Source: an uncultured Bacteroidota bacterium (GTDB lineage: Bacteria > Bacteroidota > Bacteroidia > Bacteroidales > UBA12481). Taken from it: a stretch of 58,762 bases of DNA. Position 1 is the first letter of the stretch; each line of letters begins with the position of its first letter. The stretch covers positions 1-58,762 of the forward strand of contig CAINOB010000068.1 of the NCBI GenBank assembly GCA_903851365.1. The letters are read 5' to 3'. Shown here piece by piece: positions 6,778-15,338 of the stretch. The position numbers and the translations under genes are program-made. The notes under the pieces were generated by a model. The model saw only the letters and a list, made by a program, of their open reading frames with translations, made no database searches and had not been told where the DNA came from.

Positions 6778-8853
6778 TTATTTCCCGAAGAATTCTTTCA
6801 GCCAGAATTTGTTTTGTAGGTCCCTCAGATGGGTGGCTTTTGCACCTCCCCAGCCATGACGGCCATTTGGATACATCATGAACTGAAATTCCTTGTTGAG
6901 GTCTTCGAGCTTACTGATAAGTTGTATGCTATTCTGCATATGAACATTGTCGTCCATCTCACCATGTACAATGAACAATTTTCCTTTAAGATTGGCAGCA
7001 AAATTCATAGCTGTTCCAGCCTTATACCCTTCCGGGTTATCTTTTGGAGTGTCCATGAACCGTTCGGTATAAACATTGTCATACAAACCCCAGTCTGTAA
7101 CACTGTAAAGGGCCATCCCATGGGTCCAGTAATCTGCGCCTGCCGTGAGTGCCATACAGGTGGTATAGCCGCCGTATGATCCTCCGGTGATACCCATGCG
7201 GGTTCCGTCAACAAAAGGTTTGGTGCGCAGCCATTTAACGGCTTCTTCATAGTCCACCATTTCCCATTTGCCCAGATTGCGGTACATGTAGTCGATGCCC
7301 TTTTTGCCAAACTGACCGGAAGCACGATGATCAACATCGATGGTGATGATACCATTTAGCGCATACCAGCTGGGTGTAGTGCCCTTGAATGAATTCCTTA
7401 CACTGCCTGCATCGGGCCCGCCATAAATAGTGAAGATTACCGGGTACTTTTTTGTCGGATCGAAATTTATCGGATAGATAATGGTGGCAGGTAACTGAAA
7501 TCCATCGGTCGATGGAATTCTAACGTATTCAGCTTTCTGATTTTTGGTTACGTCGTACTCATATTTTGTTTCGCTGATCAGCCGGACAAGTTTACCGTCT
7601 TTATCGCGTAATTCCTTTTTACCTGGAATTGTAACACTGTTCCAGTTGTCGATGAGATAGGATCCTCCCGGAGAAAGGCTGATTGAATGTGAACCTGCCC
7701 CTTCGGTAAGTTGAACCATTCCGGTACCATCAAGCTTAACACTGAAATATTGTGTTTCGGTTGATTCCGGTCGGCCGCTGAAATAAACGATGCCTTTTTC
7801 TTCATCAATTTTGGTAATACCGCTGACGCGCCATTTGACGTTCGACAGGTTAGCCACGAGTTTGCCGTTCCAATCATGGAAATAGAGGTTATGCCAATCG
7901 CTGCGATAGCTGTTCATGATGAAGCCGGTACCATTTTTCAGCACATAGATATCCTCGAAAAAATCAACCCAGGTGGGGCGCTGCTCATCATAAATTTTTC
8001 TCGGGTCGCCGGTTCCGGGATTAACCATGAAGAACTGCATATGATTCTGATCGCGGTTAAGCACCTGAATCATCATCTCCTTGGAATCAGGTTTCCATGA
8101 CGGCCATGCAATGTATTGATCGACATTATAATCGAACTTTGCCCAAGTGATTTTACCTGTCGAAATATCTGCAAACCCGAGCTTCACTTTTGGATTCGGA
8201 TCCCCCGGAACAGGATACCTGGTATATTCCGGTGCGCCATGCAGGCTGTCGCCTCTCATTAGCACAAACAGGGGAACCTCGGTATCATCGAACCTGAGAA
8301 AAGAAATAGTTTTACTGTCGGGTGACCACCAGAAAGCACAATACTGCGATGCGCGGCCCAGGATTTCTTCATAATAAACCCATGAAGCATATCCGTTATA
8401 GATCAGTTTTGTCCCATCCATCGTGAGCCTGCGCTCCAGGTTGGTAGCCAGGTCAATCATGTAAAGGTCATTGTCGCGGGTAAACGCAACACTTTTCAAA
8501 TCGGGTGAAAGCCTTGGGTTAACCTCTTTGCCGGGGTTGGCAGTGATCTGCCTGGAAGTGGCGCTGGTGCCATCAGAATACCAGAGTTCGCCATCCTTCA
8601 CCATCACGCTGGGGCGCATGGGTGCCGGAGCTTCAGCTTTTGGCGTATACAGTTTTGCTTTGCCGGTGGCTGCATCGACACTCATCCTGACATCCTTGCC
8701 GTCTTTATCTTTCTGCATGTCAACATAATGGGTGTCATCTATCCAAGTGGTTCCGCCGCCGCCGCGACCGCCGCGCTGACCGAAAGCCATTCCGGATAAG
8801 AGCAATCCGCTTAATAAAATTACGGTTGTCAGCCTGATTTTAGAAATTTTCAT
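6778..8853 (-). CDS. Dipeptidyl peptidase IV-like S9 serine peptidase
   Basis: A 691-residue exported prolyl-oligopeptidase-family enzyme. A cleavable signal peptide (hydrophobic run ending GMAFGQ) is followed by a Gly/Arg-rich segment, the DPPIV_N beta-propeller (about 90-430) and the alpha/beta-hydrolase domain. The catalytic triad is visible as GGSYGG (Ser at about 559), GEMDDNVH (Asp at about 634) and NGRHGW (His at about 666). It should remove dipeptides, often X-Pro or X-Ala, in the periplasm. Its ATG overlaps the xylA stop codon by four bases (ATGA), so it is translationally coupled to a sugar-catabolism operon. That partnership is unusual, and I see no functional reason for it in the sequence. 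Confidence 0.92.
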   Translation of the reverse strand: MKISKIRLTTVILLSGLLLSGMAFGQRGGRGGGGTTWIDDTHYVDMQKDKDGKDVRMSVDAATGKAKLYTPKAEAPAPMRPSVMVKDGELWYSDGTSATSRQITANPGKEVNPRLSPDLKSVAFTRDNDLYMIDLATNLERRLTMDGTKLIYNGYASWVYYEEILGRASQYCAFWWSPDSKTISFLRFDDTEVPLFVLMRGDSLHGAPEYTRYPVPGDPNPKVKLGFADISTGKITWAKFDYNVDQYIAWPSWKPDSKEMMIQVLNRDQNHMQFFMVNPGTGDPRKIYDEQRPTWVDFFEDIYVLKNGTGFIMNSYRSDWHNLYFHDWNGKLVANLSNVKWRVSGITKIDEEKGIVYFSGRPESTETQYFSVKLDGTGMVQLTEGAGSHSISLSPGGSYLIDNWNSVTIPGKKELRDKDGKLVRLISETKYEYDVTKNQKAEYVRIPSTDGFQLPATIIYPINFDPTKKYPVIFTIYGGPDAGSVRNSFKGTTPSWYALNGIITIDVDHRASGQFGKKGIDYMYRNLGKWEMVDYEEAVKWLRTKPFVDGTRMGITGGSYGGYTTCMALTAGADYWTHGMALYSVTDWGLYDNVYTERFMDTPKDNPEGYKAGTAMNFAANLKGKLFIVHGEMDDNVHMQNSIQLISKLEDLNKEFQFMMYPNGRHGWGGAKATHLRDLQNKFWLKEFFGK

Positions 8854-10157
8854 ATTGCGTTATTGATGATTGATTCGATTAATTCCTGTTTTCCTGATTG
8901 CAGTTCAGGTTCCCCTTTTTCGAGAGCCAATGCATGAAGATCTTCGATGCTCAGCTCACCTTTCTCGAATTTCTGGGCAGCTGATTCATGGAACGATAAG
9001 TATCGGTTATCGCGAAAATCAGTAATGCGTTTCTCATTGATCAGTTTGTCGGCAATAAGCAGGGCCCTTCCGAAAGTGTCCATTCCAACGATATGTGCGA
9101 TGAACAAATCTTCGAGATCTGTAGAATTTCGCCTAAGTTTTGCGTCGAAATTGAATCCGCCGTTCCCAAGTCCGCCACATTCCAGCATGACGAGCATGGC
9201 TTCAATGGCTTCATACAGATTGGTCGGAAAATTGTCGGTATCCCATCCATTCAAGGTTTCACCGTGATTGGCATCAATGCCTCCAAGCATGCCTGCATCG
9301 GCAGCAAAGCGCAGCTCATGGAAGAAACTATGTCCGGCAAGGGTGGCATGATTGGCTTCAATATTGAGTTTGAAATCCTTTTCAAGGCCATATTTGTGCA
9401 GGAATCCGATTACTGTGGATGCATCAAAATCATACTGATGCAAGGAAGGTTCCATAGGTTTTGGCTCGATAAGGTAAGTCCCTTTGAACCCGATTTTACG
9501 GCCATAGTCCCGTGCCATCTGGAGAAATCTTCCCATATGATCGAGCTCTTTAGCTGTATTGGTATTCAACAGGTAGGAATAACCTTCGCGGCCACCCCAG
9601 AAAACATAATTTTCACCACCAAGAGCCACAGTGGCTTCCAGGGCAGCTTTTACCTGTGCGCCAGCCTGACAGACAACACTGAAATCAGGGTTGGTGGCTG
9701 CACCATTCATATAACGTGGATTTGAAAAAAGATTGGCTGTACCCCAGAGAAGCTTGATGCCGGTGTCGGATTGCTTGCGTAAAGCCAGGTCGACCATAGT
9801 TTTAAGATTCTTCTCTGATTCTATGACAGAGTTCCCTTCAGGTGCCATATCCCGGTCGTGAAAACAATAAAATGGCAGGCCCATTTTTGTCATAAACTCA
9901 AAAGCTGCATTCAGCCTTGCTTTTGCATTTTCCATAGGATCATCCGACACGGTCCATGGGAAAATTCTTGTACCCGGGCCAAAAGGATCGCCTCCGGCAT
10001 TACACATGCTATGCCAGTATGCCATAGCAAAACGAAAATGCTCTTTCATTGTCTTTCCGGCAACTACAAAATTTTCGTCGTAATATTTGAATGATAAATG
10101 ATTATCACTATCCGGACCTTCATACCGGATCGGGTCGATGTCAGGGAAAAATTCCAT
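8850..10157 (-). CDS. xylA: Xylose isomerase
   Basis: A 435-residue xylose isomerase of the long (class II) type, converting D-xylose to D-xylulose in the cytoplasm with divalent metal. FHDRD (99-103) holds the catalytic His, and [29 protein letters not shown] and GGIDANHGE supply metal ligands. Length and the N-terminal [15 protein letters not shown] are typical. xylB lies immediately upstream in the same direction (92-base gap), and the downstream S9 peptidase overlaps by four bases. No xylose transporter or regulator is visible. Confidence 0.97.
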   Translation of the reverse strand: MEFFPDIDPIRYEGPDSDNHLSFKYYDENFVVAGKTMKEHFRFAMAYWHSMCNAGGDPFGPGTRIFPWTVSDDPMENAKARLNAAFEFMTKMGLPFYCFHDRDMAPEGNSVIESEKNLKTMVDLALRKQSDTGIKLLWGTANLFSNPRYMNGAATNPDFSVVCQAGAQVKAALEATVALGGENYVFWGGREGYSYLLNTNTAKELDHMGRFLQMARDYGRKIGFKGTYLIEPKPMEPSLHQYDFDASTVIGFLHKYGLEKDFKLNIEANHATLAGHSFFHELRFAADAGMLGGIDANHGETLNGWDTDNFPTNLYEAIEAMLVMLECGGLGNGGFNFDAKLRRNSTDLEDLFIAHIVGMDTFGRALLIADKLINEKRITDFRDNRYLSFHESAAQKFEKGELSIEDLHALALEKGEPELQSGKQELIESIINNAI

Positions 10158-10215
10158 ATTAAGAGATTTGAACGTTAATATTGTTTCTTATTTGATTGGA
10201 AATCTTATCAATAGC

Positions 10216-10234
10216 CTCCGGTTTTAACCGGGGG
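10216..10234. repeat. GC-rich hairpin between xylB and xylA
   Basis: CCTCCGGTTTTAACCGGGGG folds into a tight hairpin of about eight pairs including one G-T. It lies just before the period-8 array that closes xylB. It could attenuate or stabilise the xylB-xylA mRNA, or be another extragenic palindrome. No T-run follows on the minus strand. Confidence 0.5.
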
Positions 10235-10239
10235 TTGGG

Positions 10240-10278
10240 TTTCAGCGTTTCAGGGTTTCAGGGTTTCAGCGTTGCAGG
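10240..10278. repeat. Period-8 array, unit TTTCAGSG, encoding the xylB C-terminus
   Basis: TTTCAG starts at 10240, 10248, 10256 and 10264, with TTGCAG at 10272: five units exactly eight bases apart. The xylB stop codon (TGA at 10252-10250) and the codons for NAETLKP lie inside it. Confidence 0.9.
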
Positions 10279-11761
10279 ATAATTCGCGAACCATTCTTGT
10301 TTTCCAGGTGCTGTAAAGCTCACCATAAATCTTCTGTTTTTCAGGATCAGGTTTGATATATTCAATGATTTTCAGGTTCTTGAAAGCTTCGGCAGGTGAA
10401 GCATAAATTTGGGCTCCGATTCCACTTCCGCGCGCAGCTCCGGTAGCTCCATCGGTATCGAAAAGCTCAATGGTGGTGCCTGTCACATCGCTGAATATCT
10501 GTCTGAAAACACGGCTGAGGAATAGATTTGCATATCCCGCCCTAACTGTCTCGGTTCGGACGCCCATTTCCTTCATGGCCTCAAAGCCATAATTCAATGC
10601 ATAAACAATACCTTCCTGGGCAGCTCTGACCAGGTGAGCGCGCGTGTGGCGATTCAGGTCGAGGTTAATTATCTGGCCTCCGAACGGACGATTTTGATGG
10701 ATGCGTTCCACCCCGTTTCCGAATGGGAATATCATCAAACCACCTGAACCAGGCTCAGCATCGTCAGCTACCCTGTTCAAAGTGTCGTAGGTCAATCCTG
10801 TGCCATCCAGCAGTTTTTTAATCCAGGAATATAGAATTCCCGTACCATTGATGCAGAGAAGCACCCCTAAGCGGGTATCAGGTAATCCGTGGTTTACATG
10901 TGCGAACACATTCACCCGGGATTGGGGGTCATGATTGATTTTATCGAGGATACCATAGATCACTCCTGATGTGCCGGCAGTTGCTGCAAGTTCACCGGGT
11001 TCGAGAACATTCAGGCTGAGGGCATTATTCGGTTGATCGCCGGCACGGTAGCAGACCGGCGTTCCGGATGGAATACCTGTAAGCCTGGAGGCGTGACGTG
11101 TAACGGATCCCTGATTTCCGAATCCGGGAACGAGATCAGGAAAAAGATCAGGCGAAAATCCGAATTGTTGGATCAATTCGGTCGATGGCCGATCGTTCAT
11201 GAAATCCCATAAGATACCCTCAGAAAGACCGGTTTTCGTAGTGGTAATCTCACCGGTAAGTTTCATGGCGATATAATCTCCGGGAAGCATCACCTTATGA
11301 ATTCTGGAATAAACCATCGGTTCATTTTCTTTCACCCAGGCAAGCTTTGCACCGGTAAAATTTCCTGGATTGTTCAGGAGATGATCCATGCAGAATGAGG
11401 AACCTAAAGCATCAAAAGCTCTTTGCCCATAAGCCGTAGCCCGGCTGTCGCACCAGATGATCGAATGACGGACCGGCTTTCCTTCTTTATCAACAGCCAC
11501 CAACCCATGCATCTGGTAGGATATTCCTATCGATTTTATATCAGCGGGAATTCCACCTTTTGTCTTTAATATTCTAAGGCATTCTACAACATGGTGCCAC
11601 CATATATCGGGATCCTGTTCAGCCCAGCCGGTTTGATTGGCTATAATCCGCAATTCACAATCGGGCGACTGCGCGGTCGCCGTAACCAAACCGGAATCAG
11701 CATCAACCAGTGATGCCTTTACTGAGGATGATCCTATGTCTAAACCAAGAAGCAGGGACAT
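10250..11761 (-). CDS. xylB: Xylulokinase
   Basis: A 503-residue FGGY-family sugar kinase phosphorylating D-xylulose to xylulose 5-phosphate. The N-terminal phosphate-binding DIGSSSVKASLVD, the middle MHGLVAVD and IIWCDSRAT, and the second-domain AGTSGVIYG and GGQIINLDLNRHTRAHLVRAA segments are typical, and xylA is next. The last seven residues, NAETLKP, and the stop are encoded by a period-8 repeat array (10240-10278), so the natural C-terminus has probably been replaced or extended by repeat sequence. The start ATG lies 24 bases after the rhaB stop, suggesting one transcript. Confidence 0.92.
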   Translation of the reverse strand: MSLLLGLDIGSSSVKASLVDADSGLVTATAQSPDCELRIIANQTGWAEQDPDIWWHHVVECLRILKTKGGIPADIKSIGISYQMHGLVAVDKEGKPVRHSIIWCDSRATAYGQRAFDALGSSFCMDHLLNNPGNFTGAKLAWVKENEPMVYSRIHKVMLPGDYIAMKLTGEITTTKTGLSEGILWDFMNDRPSTELIQQFGFSPDLFPDLVPGFGNQGSVTRHASRLTGIPSGTPVCYRAGDQPNNALSLNVLEPGELAATAGTSGVIYGILDKINHDPQSRVNVFAHVNHGLPDTRLGVLLCINGTGILYSWIKKLLDGTGLTYDTLNRVADDAEPGSGGLMIFPFGNGVERIHQNRPFGGQIINLDLNRHTRAHLVRAAQEGIVYALNYGFEAMKEMGVRTETVRAGYANLFLSRVFRQIFSDVTGTTIELFDTDGATGAARGSGIGAQIYASPAEAFKNLKIIEYIKPDPEKQKIYGELYSTWKTRMVRELSCNAETLKP

Positions 11762-11785
11762 TTTAGGTGGTATTTAATTAGTTAT

Positions 11786-13261
11786 TCAGTTTTCGGGTAT
11801 CGGGTTTCGGGTATCAGGTATCTTCTCCCAACTTTTTGTGCTTTTCGGCAGGTAAGTGATCGTCTCAACCGAGTTCATTGAATATGCCCGCAGGGTTTCG
11901 AGTTCGCTGATTCCCTGATGGGAGGAGATCTGTACCAGGATATTCCCCAGTGCTGTGGCTTCAGCTGGTCCGGCCACAACAGGGAGACCGGTGGCATCAG
12001 CAGTAAACTGGCAAAGAAGGCTATTGAGCGATCCGCCGCCTATCATATGTATTTTCTCAATCGGGTGGGGACTGACCTCTTTCAACTGGTTCAGGACTAT
12101 CCTGTATTTCAGGGCCAAACTCTCAAAAATGCATCTTGCAAATTCCGGAATGGTCTGAGGAACAGACTGCCCGGTTTTTCTGCAGTATTCACTGATGGCA
12201 GCTGGCATGTTTTCAGGATTCATAAAGGTTGCGTCATCCGGATCGATAATGGATAAAAATGGCTTTACCTTTTTACACTGGCTGATCAGTTCGGAATAGG
12301 ATAATTCCTGTTCCTGATCCCAGATTTTTTTGCATTCCTGTAACAGCCACAATCCTGTAATATTCTTAAGGTAACGGGTCTTTTTGCCCACTCCACCCTC
12401 ATTGGTAAAAAGATATTTGAAGCTGGCATCATTGATCACCGGACTATCAGTTTCAATTCCCATCAGCGACCAGGTACCTGAGCTGATATAGGCCCAATTC
12501 TGCCCTTCAGCTGGAATGGCGGCAATTGCAGAGGCGGTGTCGTGTGCACCAACTGCTACCAGAGAGATCTTATCAATACCGAGCCTGCTTAGAATTTCAG
12601 GTTTCAGGCTTCCGACCTGCGTTCCTGGTTCAATAATTTCATCCAGAATATGAATTGGCAATCCAAGCCTGATAAGCAAGTCGGGATACCAGTTTCGCGT
12701 CTTTGGATTGAGCAACTGCGAGGTGGAAGCAATGGTATATTCTGAGAATGCAATTCCTGTAAAAAGAAAACCGAGCAGGTCTGGAATGAATAAAAGTTTA
12801 CTTGCATTCAACAGCTGGTTGGGGAATTTTTTTTTCATCGCCCAAAGCTGAAAAATGGTGTTGAACCGCATAAACTGTATACCAGTTCTGGCATAGAGCT
12901 CTTTCGGCCGCATGGCTTTGAACACCTGGTCCATGGCCTCATCGGTCAGCGAATCACGATAAGCAAATGGATTTCCGATAAGTTGTTCGTTCCCGTCAAG
13001 TAACCCAAAATCAACGCCCCAGGTATCGATCCCAATCGAAACAGGAATGATATTATGTTTTTTTATGCAAAGCGTGAGGCCCGTTAGTAACTCGTTGAAT
13101 AGCTTGTTTATATCCCAATAATAGTGGCCATCACGAAGGATCATCTCATTCGGAAACCGGTGTATTTCTTTGAGTGTTACCTGGCATCCGTCGAGGGTGC
13201 CCAGTATGGCCCGACCGCTGCTGGCGCCAATATCAAAAGCTAAATATTGTGTATTAATCAT
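11786..13261 (-). CDS. rhaB: Rhamnulokinase
   Basis: A 491-residue FGGY kinase matching rhamnulokinase: FDIGASSGRAILG at the N-terminus, IGIDTWGVDFGLLD, NPFAYRD, AHDTASAIAAIPA, YISSGTWSLMGIE and IHMIGGGSLNSLLCQ. It phosphorylates L-rhamnulose, and related kinases act on other ketoses such as fuculose. No rhamnose isomerase or aldolase is nearby; instead it precedes xylB and xylA, so the partner genes are elsewhere or the specificity has shifted. The C-terminal residues PDTRNPIPEN and the stop are encoded by a period-7 array (11794-11822). A palindrome (13261-13289) lies directly upstream of the ATG and may be an operator. Confidence 0.9.
   Translation of the reverse strand: MINTQYLAFDIGASSGRAILGTLDGCQVTLKEIHRFPNEMILRDGHYYWDINKLFNELLTGLTLCIKKHNIIPVSIGIDTWGVDFGLLDGNEQLIGNPFAYRDSLTDEAMDQVFKAMRPKELYARTGIQFMRFNTIFQLWAMKKKFPNQLLNASKLLFIPDLLGFLFTGIAFSEYTIASTSQLLNPKTRNWYPDLLIRLGLPIHILDEIIEPGTQVGSLKPEILSRLGIDKISLVAVGAHDTASAIAAIPAEGQNWAYISSGTWSLMGIETDSPVINDASFKYLFTNEGGVGKKTRYLKNITGLWLLQECKKIWDQEQELSYSELISQCKKVKPFLSIIDPDDATFMNPENMPAAISEYCRKTGQSVPQTIPEFARCIFESLALKYRIVLNQLKEVSPHPIEKIHMIGGGSLNSLLCQFTADATGLPVVAGPAEATALGNILVQISSHQGISELETLRAYSMNSVETITYLPKSTKSWEKIPDTRNPIPEN
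11794..11822. repeat. Period-7 array, unit CGGGTAT, encoding the rhaB C-terminus
   Basis: CGGGT starts at 11794, 11801 and 11808, and CAGGT at 11815, every seven bases. It is the reverse complement of the CCCGATA family at 4886. Its reading frame gives the last ten residues of RhaB, with the TGA just beyond. Confidence 0.85.
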
Positions 13262-13289
13262 TTAAGGCAAATGCTGGCTTGGCCTTAAA
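13261..13289. promoter_or_regulatory. Inverted repeat at the rhaB start (possible operator)
   Basis: TTTAAGGC (13261-13268) and GCCTTAAA (13282-13289) are a perfect 8-base inverted repeat with a 13-base centre. It touches the rhaB start codon on one side and overlaps a TATCTTTA -7-like box (13293-13286, minus strand) on the other. That position suits a repressor site or a 5' hairpin hiding the ribosome site. No regulator gene is nearby. Confidence 0.5.
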
Positions 13290-13293
13290 GATA
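13286..13293 (-). promoter_or_regulatory. Candidate -7 box for rhaB
   Basis: TATCTTTA on the minus strand is one base from TAnnTTTG. No clear TTTG lies at the right distance upstream, so this is weak. Confidence 0.3.
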
Positions 13294-13312
13294 TAAGTTT
13301 TTCGTTAAAAGA

Positions 13313-13888
13313 TCAGAGATTCTCACCAAGGATTCGCCTCAGCTCTTCCAGTATTTTATCCGCCTCGATTGGATAGCCCGAGAGGTGAATTGATGTAACA
13401 AAATCCTCATGTTTGCGACCAATGCGATAATCGGGTTCCTTAGAGGGATGTTTAAGGTATCGGCCAATGAATTCGGGGGTTTCTGAAATATTCAGAACGG
13501 CATGGTAAAAAACCATATTCCTTTTCCGGTATATCGATGAGCCCAGTATTTTTTTCTCCCCGATAGTTATATCAGAGATCCCTTTTTCGTTAAGGTCTGA
13601 TACTCCAAGATTAGCCAGAGCCATTATTATCAGCTTATTTATCCGCTTAAAATAGACCTGTGGATTGTCTAGCTTTTCCGACAATAATCTGACGGAGATC
13701 ACAATGGTTCGGGGAGTGAGAATAACCGTCTGCCCGCCGGTCGGCCTTTTAAAGATCATTACTCCATCGGCCTCCGAAATATCAGTATTTACAGCTGTAT
13801 CAGCCTGGTTGCTCTGTCCCAGCACGATAACAGTTTCTTCTGGTTGCCATACCATGAAGGCATTGTCGGTAGCCTCCGGATCAATCAA
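13313..13888 (-). CDS. Lipoate-protein ligase A family protein
   Basis: A 191-residue biotin/lipoyl-ligase fold protein. VLGQSNQADTAVN, FKRPTGGQTVIL and the DITIGEKKILGSSIYRKRN segment (the Lys of GEKKILG is the expected lipoyl-AMP contact) are characteristic. It follows E1-E2-E3 of a lipoyl-dependent complex, so a role in lipoylating E2 is likely. The best start in frame is TTG at 13888. The reading frame stays open upstream for about 28 codons without ATG or GTG, and part of that stretch (YSLPDQV) looks like family sequence before it runs into a period-8 array. The N-terminus is therefore uncertain and the protein may be shortened. Confidence 0.82.
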   Translation of the reverse strand: MIDPEATDNAFMVWQPEETVIVLGQSNQADTAVNTDISEADGVMIFKRPTGGQTVILTPRTIVISVRLLSEKLDNPQVYFKRINKLIIMALANLGVSDLNEKGISDITIGEKKILGSSIYRKRNMVFYHAVLNISETPEFIGRYLKHPSKEPDYRIGRKHEDFVTSIHLSGYPIEADKILEELRRILGENL

Positions 13889-13909
13889 AACCTGATCAGG
13901 AAGAGAATA

Positions 13910-13965
13910 GATGGGATGATTGGATGATGTGATGATTGATAAATGTGCTAATGGGTTAATGTGCT
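13910..13965. repeat. Two adjacent period-8 arrays (GATGATKG and AATGTGCT)
   Basis: GATGA starts at 13915, 13923 and 13931, and AATG at 13942, 13950 and 13958, both exactly eight bases apart. Together they fill the gap between the lpdA stop codon and the 5' end of the lipoate ligase gene. Confidence 0.8.
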
Positions 13966-15312
13966 TTATTTATGAATAGGCTTATCAGCCGCGTCCATCC
14001 CTGCCTCCAGGAAAACTTCCGATACTGTTGGGTGAGCGTGCATCGTCCGTGCAACATCATAAACGGTGGCTTCGACCGACATGAAAGCAGCAGCTTCGGC
14101 GATAAGGTCAGTAGCATTGGCGGCAATAATCTGAACACCAAGTACTTCGCCAAGTTTTTTCCCGGATAGGATTCTGATCATTCCTTCAGCGCTATCCTCT
14201 GCCAAAGCTTTTCCGTTGGCCGACATCGGAAACTCACCTATCCTGTATTCGATTCCCTTATCACGGATTTCCCTTTCGGTCAGGCCTATCTGTGCAACCT
14301 CAGGATGTGTGTAAATATTAATCGGGCATTGCTTCATATCCATGCTACCCTGTACTCCCTGAATATGGTTAACCGCAAAAATTCCCTGTGCCGATGCTGC
14401 ATGAGCCAAATACGATAAGCCGTTCACATCGCCAATGGCAAAGACCCCGGGAACCGCTGTTTCTAAAAATTCATTTACCGGAATGAATCCGTGATCATCG
14501 CGAACCAGATCGATATCCGATGGTGGAGCAATCCCATTTCTCCATGAACAGTTGATCAATACATCATATCCAACTTCAATCCCGTTAACGATAAGGGTTT
14601 CATCGGTAGCAGAGGAAATTCTACTGTTTTCCATGATCCGGATACCCTGACTCTTCGTCTTTTTCATGATGTATTGTCGCAGGTAATCATCTACCCCAGG
14701 CAATACATTCTCAACCGGACTGATTACTGTAATGTCCTTATCAATGAGCTGGAAAAACTGCGCAAGTTCGAGGGTGACTGGTCCGTGGCCAACAAGTACG
14801 ATGCGCTTGGGAAGTTCTTCCATATCGAGCAGGTGCTCTACCTGAATCAGTTTACCCTCTGGTAATTTGATATCCAAAGCGGTAGGGTAGGATCCAGTGG
14901 CGATGAAAATATTTTTGGTTTCCAAAAGCCTGTTTTGAACACTCACTGAGGTTGAGGAGATAATTCGTGCTTCACCTTTGATCACCTCTACACCATTTTT
15001 CTTTAAAAGGAAGTTTACTCCACCGGTGAGCTTGGTAACGATCTTTCCCGACCGTTTCTTGGCCTGTCCCCAATTGAATTTTACCAAAGATTGATCGATT
15101 CCGTCGATGCCCAAATTCTCGGCTGATTTTATGCGGTTATAGAATTTCGCACTCTCGATCAATGCCTTTGTGGGAATGCATCCCCAGTTCAGGCACATTC
15201 CTCCGACCTCTTTTTTCTCTACCAGGGCGGTCTTCATGCCAAGCTGACCTGCACGTATGGCAGCTACATATCCGGCTGGCCCGGCCCCGATAATTATCAC
15301 ATCATATTCCAT
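13966..15312 (-). CDS. lpdA: Dihydrolipoyl dehydrogenase (E3)
   Basis: A 448-residue flavoprotein disulfide reductase reoxidising the dihydrolipoyl arm of E2 with NAD. The N-terminus has the FAD-binding IIIGAGPAGYVAAIRAGQLG, the redox disulfide GGMCLNWGCIPTKAL (about 38-52), a second nucleotide-binding segment (VLVGHGPVTLELAQ), FAIGDVNG, and the C-terminal His-Glu pair region AHPTVSEVFLE. Some glycines of the second motif vary (GHGPVTLE). It is the fourth gene of the dehydrogenase operon. Its stop sits at the edge of the period-8 arrays. Confidence 0.95.
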   Translation of the reverse strand: MEYDVIIIGAGPAGYVAAIRAGQLGMKTALVEKKEVGGMCLNWGCIPTKALIESAKFYNRIKSAENLGIDGIDQSLVKFNWGQAKKRSGKIVTKLTGGVNFLLKKNGVEVIKGEARIISSTSVSVQNRLLETKNIFIATGSYPTALDIKLPEGKLIQVEHLLDMEELPKRIVLVGHGPVTLELAQFFQLIDKDITVISPVENVLPGVDDYLRQYIMKKTKSQGIRIMENSRISSATDETLIVNGIEVGYDVLINCSWRNGIAPPSDIDLVRDDHGFIPVNEFLETAVPGVFAIGDVNGLSYLAHAASAQGIFAVNHIQGVQGSMDMKQCPINIYTHPEVAQIGLTEREIRDKGIEYRIGEFPMSANGKALAEDSAEGMIRILSGKKLGEVLGVQIIAANATDLIAEAAAFMSVEATVYDVARTMHAHPTVSEVFLEAGMDAADKPIHK

Positions 15313-15338
15313 AGAGATAGGTTTTCAGTTGAACAAAG

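Noticed and set aside
9093-9725. A 210-codon plus-strand frame
   Set aside because: It is antisense to xylA and reads as complement of conserved XylA sequence.
10216-10234. Terminator between xylB and xylA
   Set aside because: The hairpin is strong, but no T-run follows on the coding strand and the genes look co-transcribed.
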